64,000 nucleotides of DNA from Chrysophaeum taylorii. Lineage: Eukaryota; Sar; Pelagophyceae; Pelagomonadales; Pelagomonadaceae. Within the stretch, counting starts at the first letter, position 1. Each line of letters opens with the position of its first letter. Under the pieces are notes generated by a model that did no database searches, had not been told where the DNA came from, and worked only from the letters and a program-made list of their open reading frames with translations. The position numbers and the translations under genes are program-made. Positions 62,340-64,000 of this stretch are shown here, in pieces. The stretch lies in contig JAQMWT010000331.1 of assembly GCA_029834535.1 (NCBI GenBank), forward strand, positions 82,658-146,657, in the 5' to 3' direction.

Positions 62340-63218
62340 TTACGGAAGCACAACAGACAGAGTTTGTAGACAATGTCCAATATCTCAGCTCCGTGTTGTG
62401 TGTCAAGACTAAGCGCATCCGAAACGCCCCCGCTATATCTCCTATCTCCTAACGAGGGTATCCGTTTTCATCGCTTCCCACCCAATAAAGGGGTTGTCAA
62501 AGTACATGTGACGTGTAACAAGTGCTACAATAAAGTTGATGCGCCAGGCACACCAGTCGTGCTCATCATATGTAATGAAGATGAACTTAAAATGACAGGA
62601 TTCGCCAAATCATTGAGGATCATCTCGCGTCTGAGCAACACGCATCCCATTGCTTTGACGTACCGCGCCCTTTCTTCCTGTTGATTTGTGCGCTGTGCGA
62701 TCGGTCACACCATCGGATAGCCTTAATTCGCAACAGTCAGCAGCCATTCCAGCTGTCTTGTTTTGATGAGCCGGCTGCTCACACTAGAGCTACAATCCTC
62801 CGCCTTGGAAAGTCAATTGCTATTAATAAGCAGCTCAAAGAGCCATCATGCAGACTGCGACATCCTTAAAGTTGATGCCTCTAAAATCATTGTTAACCTT
62901 GACGACAGTACCATGCTTTTACTTTAGTTGCCCTTTATCTCGAGTGTAAATCTTGAGATTCTTGTAGCAGCGTGGTCTTTTTTACATTCTGTTGAAGATA
63001 AAGTTTGCGTAGTAACCAACCCGGACGAGCTGCTTAATGAGCTTGTCGAGCGCTTCGTTGATGACGTTTCCCACCAATTTAACGCATCTTCCTCGGAAAT
63101 GTTACCGCCAATGCTTAATTATTTTCGTCAACTATCACCTATACAGCACACTGCCTTTGAAAATGTGCTAATCCAGGTTGGCTACCCTTCGGACATAAGT
63201 GATGTCTTTTTTAGATGA
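62340..63218 (+). pseudogene. Copia-2 ORF3 remnant
   Basis: Frame pieces include TEAQQTEFVDNVQYLSSVL near 62350, 62373-62684 with VTCNKCYNKVDAPGTPV (CxxC) and 62928-63218 with DELLNELVERFVDDVSHQF. The first two align in order with copia-1 ORF3. No family recognised. Confidence 0.45.
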
Positions 63219-63573
63219 TACTTCTTCTGAAGATGCTTCACCAGCGCCGATCGACAATCCACCCGCTGAACCCACGCTAGATAAAGCTAACGATAATATG
63301 GCTGAATCTTTACATCAATTAAAAGAAGAGTTTCGGTCTTTATCCTTGCGTCTCACTAATACGGAACAGCAATTGAAGGCGCAAGATCAACAACTATCGC
63401 CTGCATTAACATCTCTCACACAGATGCAAGAGAATTACGAAAATTTAAACACCCAAGTGATTGAGAACATCAAGCATGTGCCTCTATTAGACAACATCTT
63501 GTCAAGTCTTCAGATGCATCAGGACATCAAATCCCGTCCTCTGCTGTATTTGTTCCATATCATTTCTCGGTGA
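63199..63573 (+). CDS. Coiled-coil ORF, unknown
   Basis: A 124-codon frame: an acidic Pro-rich start (SSEDASPAPIDNPPAEPTLD), then heptad-like coiled coil (LHQLKEEFRSLSLRLTNTEQ; LTSLTQMQENYENLNTQVIE). It overlaps the preceding frame by 20 bp. It could be the C-terminal part of copia-2 ORF3 or the start of another element's gag. Confidence 0.35.
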   Translation: MMSFLDDTSSEDASPAPIDNPPAEPTLDKANDNMAESLHQLKEEFRSLSLRLTNTEQQLKAQDQQLSPALTSLTQMQENYENLNTQVIENIKHVPLLDNILSSLQMHQDIKSRPLLYLFHIISR

Positions 63574-64000
63574 ACTTATCTCATCTATTGGACAGCTCAC
63601 TCAGATACGTATAATGAGGCTCAGCAATTCAAATCGACGCAGCAGCTCATCATCTCCATGCAGCTATGTCTGATGCAAATGATCGTGTTATTCCTGCTTG
63701 GATCTACACGCTCTTACACCCGACTCTGCTATGTCTTTCCTTTCATCTGTCATATCACCCTTGGTTACCTGAGTGATGCAATGACTACGCACAATACTAA
63801 CACTACTAAACGACCCACCATCTGATGTTCATAGTTCACCTTTCCAGAGTTACAGGAACTGGACGATAATAGCGAAGATGATTGGACCATTACATCATGA
63901 TGTTGTGGAGACCGATACAGCTTCTGTGCGCAACAGTACACAACACGCTGCGACATCTAGTAATTGTCCTGTTCTGTTGTTGTTTGGTCCATTGTTTCTG
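63574..64000. other. No recognisable feature
   Basis: The last ~430 bp hold no convincing ORF, LTR end or repeat shared with the rest of the window. Confidence 0.5.

Larger units (their letters stand above)
51059..63573 (+). mobile_element. Copia-2: decayed Ty1/copia element with C5 DNA methyltransferase
   Basis: Colinear with copia-1 at protein level from gag to ORF3 but strongly diverged and AT-richer. Order: gag, protease, C5-MTase, integrase, linker domain (split by a 2.3-kb Helitron-derived insert), RT/RNase H, ORF3. There are many frameshifts and stops, so the copy is dead. No LTR is seen: the left one is absent or unrecognisable, and the right one may lie beyond 64000. Confidence 0.85.

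Overview
The window is eukaryotic nuclear DNA dominated by transposable elements, with one host-type gene at the left edge. That gene joins a secreted seven-blade FG-GAP propeller to a very long Pro/Ser/Thr tract with SPT/PSxxP spacing and a REJ-like C-terminus. This combination is typical of stramenopile algae (diatoms, pelagophytes, brown algae), so a stramenopile or similar secondary-plastid alga is my best guess. There are no bacterial operons, CRISPR arrays, rRNA genes or convincing tRNA genes.

Layout. (1) 73-10101, minus strand: the FG-GAP/PST/REJ gene, whose PST tract holds a 324-bp (108-codon) tandem repeat. (2) 10164-19835: about eight units of a ~1.03-kb repeat carrying the C-terminal part of a Helitron PIF1-type helicase, five units in one orientation and three in the other. 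One unit also keeps a 1.5-kb antisense ORF with a PD-(D/E)xK nuclease-like motif. (3) 19836-26743: gypsy-1, a decayed Ty3/gypsy element inserted into the last Helitron unit and hit by SINE-like retroposons. (4) 26744-~39520, minus strand: copia-1, a ~12.8-kb Ty1/copia element that interrupts gypsy-1. (5) 39633-50107: gypsy-2, a near-complete 10.5-kb Ty3/gypsy element with two LTRs and a GCCAG target-site duplication. (6) ~51059-64000: copia-2, a diverged relative of copia-1 on the plus strand, split at 57185-59490 by a Helitron-derived insert that is a 915-bp-armed palindrome.

Main discovery. Both element superfamilies carry a cytosine-5 DNA methyltransferase (C5-MTase). Copia-1 and copia-2 have the order gag-PR-C5MTase-INT-RT-RNaseH-ORF3. 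Gypsy-2 has gag-PR-C5MTase-RT-RNaseH-INT. The MTase sits directly after the protease in both, but the sequences differ, which suggests separate captures. Gypsy-1 has lost exactly the PR and MTase segment. In both copia elements a single in-frame UGA separates protease from MTase, with the next codons open; in copia-1 it is UGA-CUA, a known readthrough context. Copia-1 also repeats a T-x-x-S-L-N-Y motif near four polyprotein domain boundaries.

Limits: all family calls come from motifs read by eye. Frames were compared between the paired elements to locate frameshifts, but no database or structure search was run. Several reading frames open at non-ATG codons, noted where it matters.
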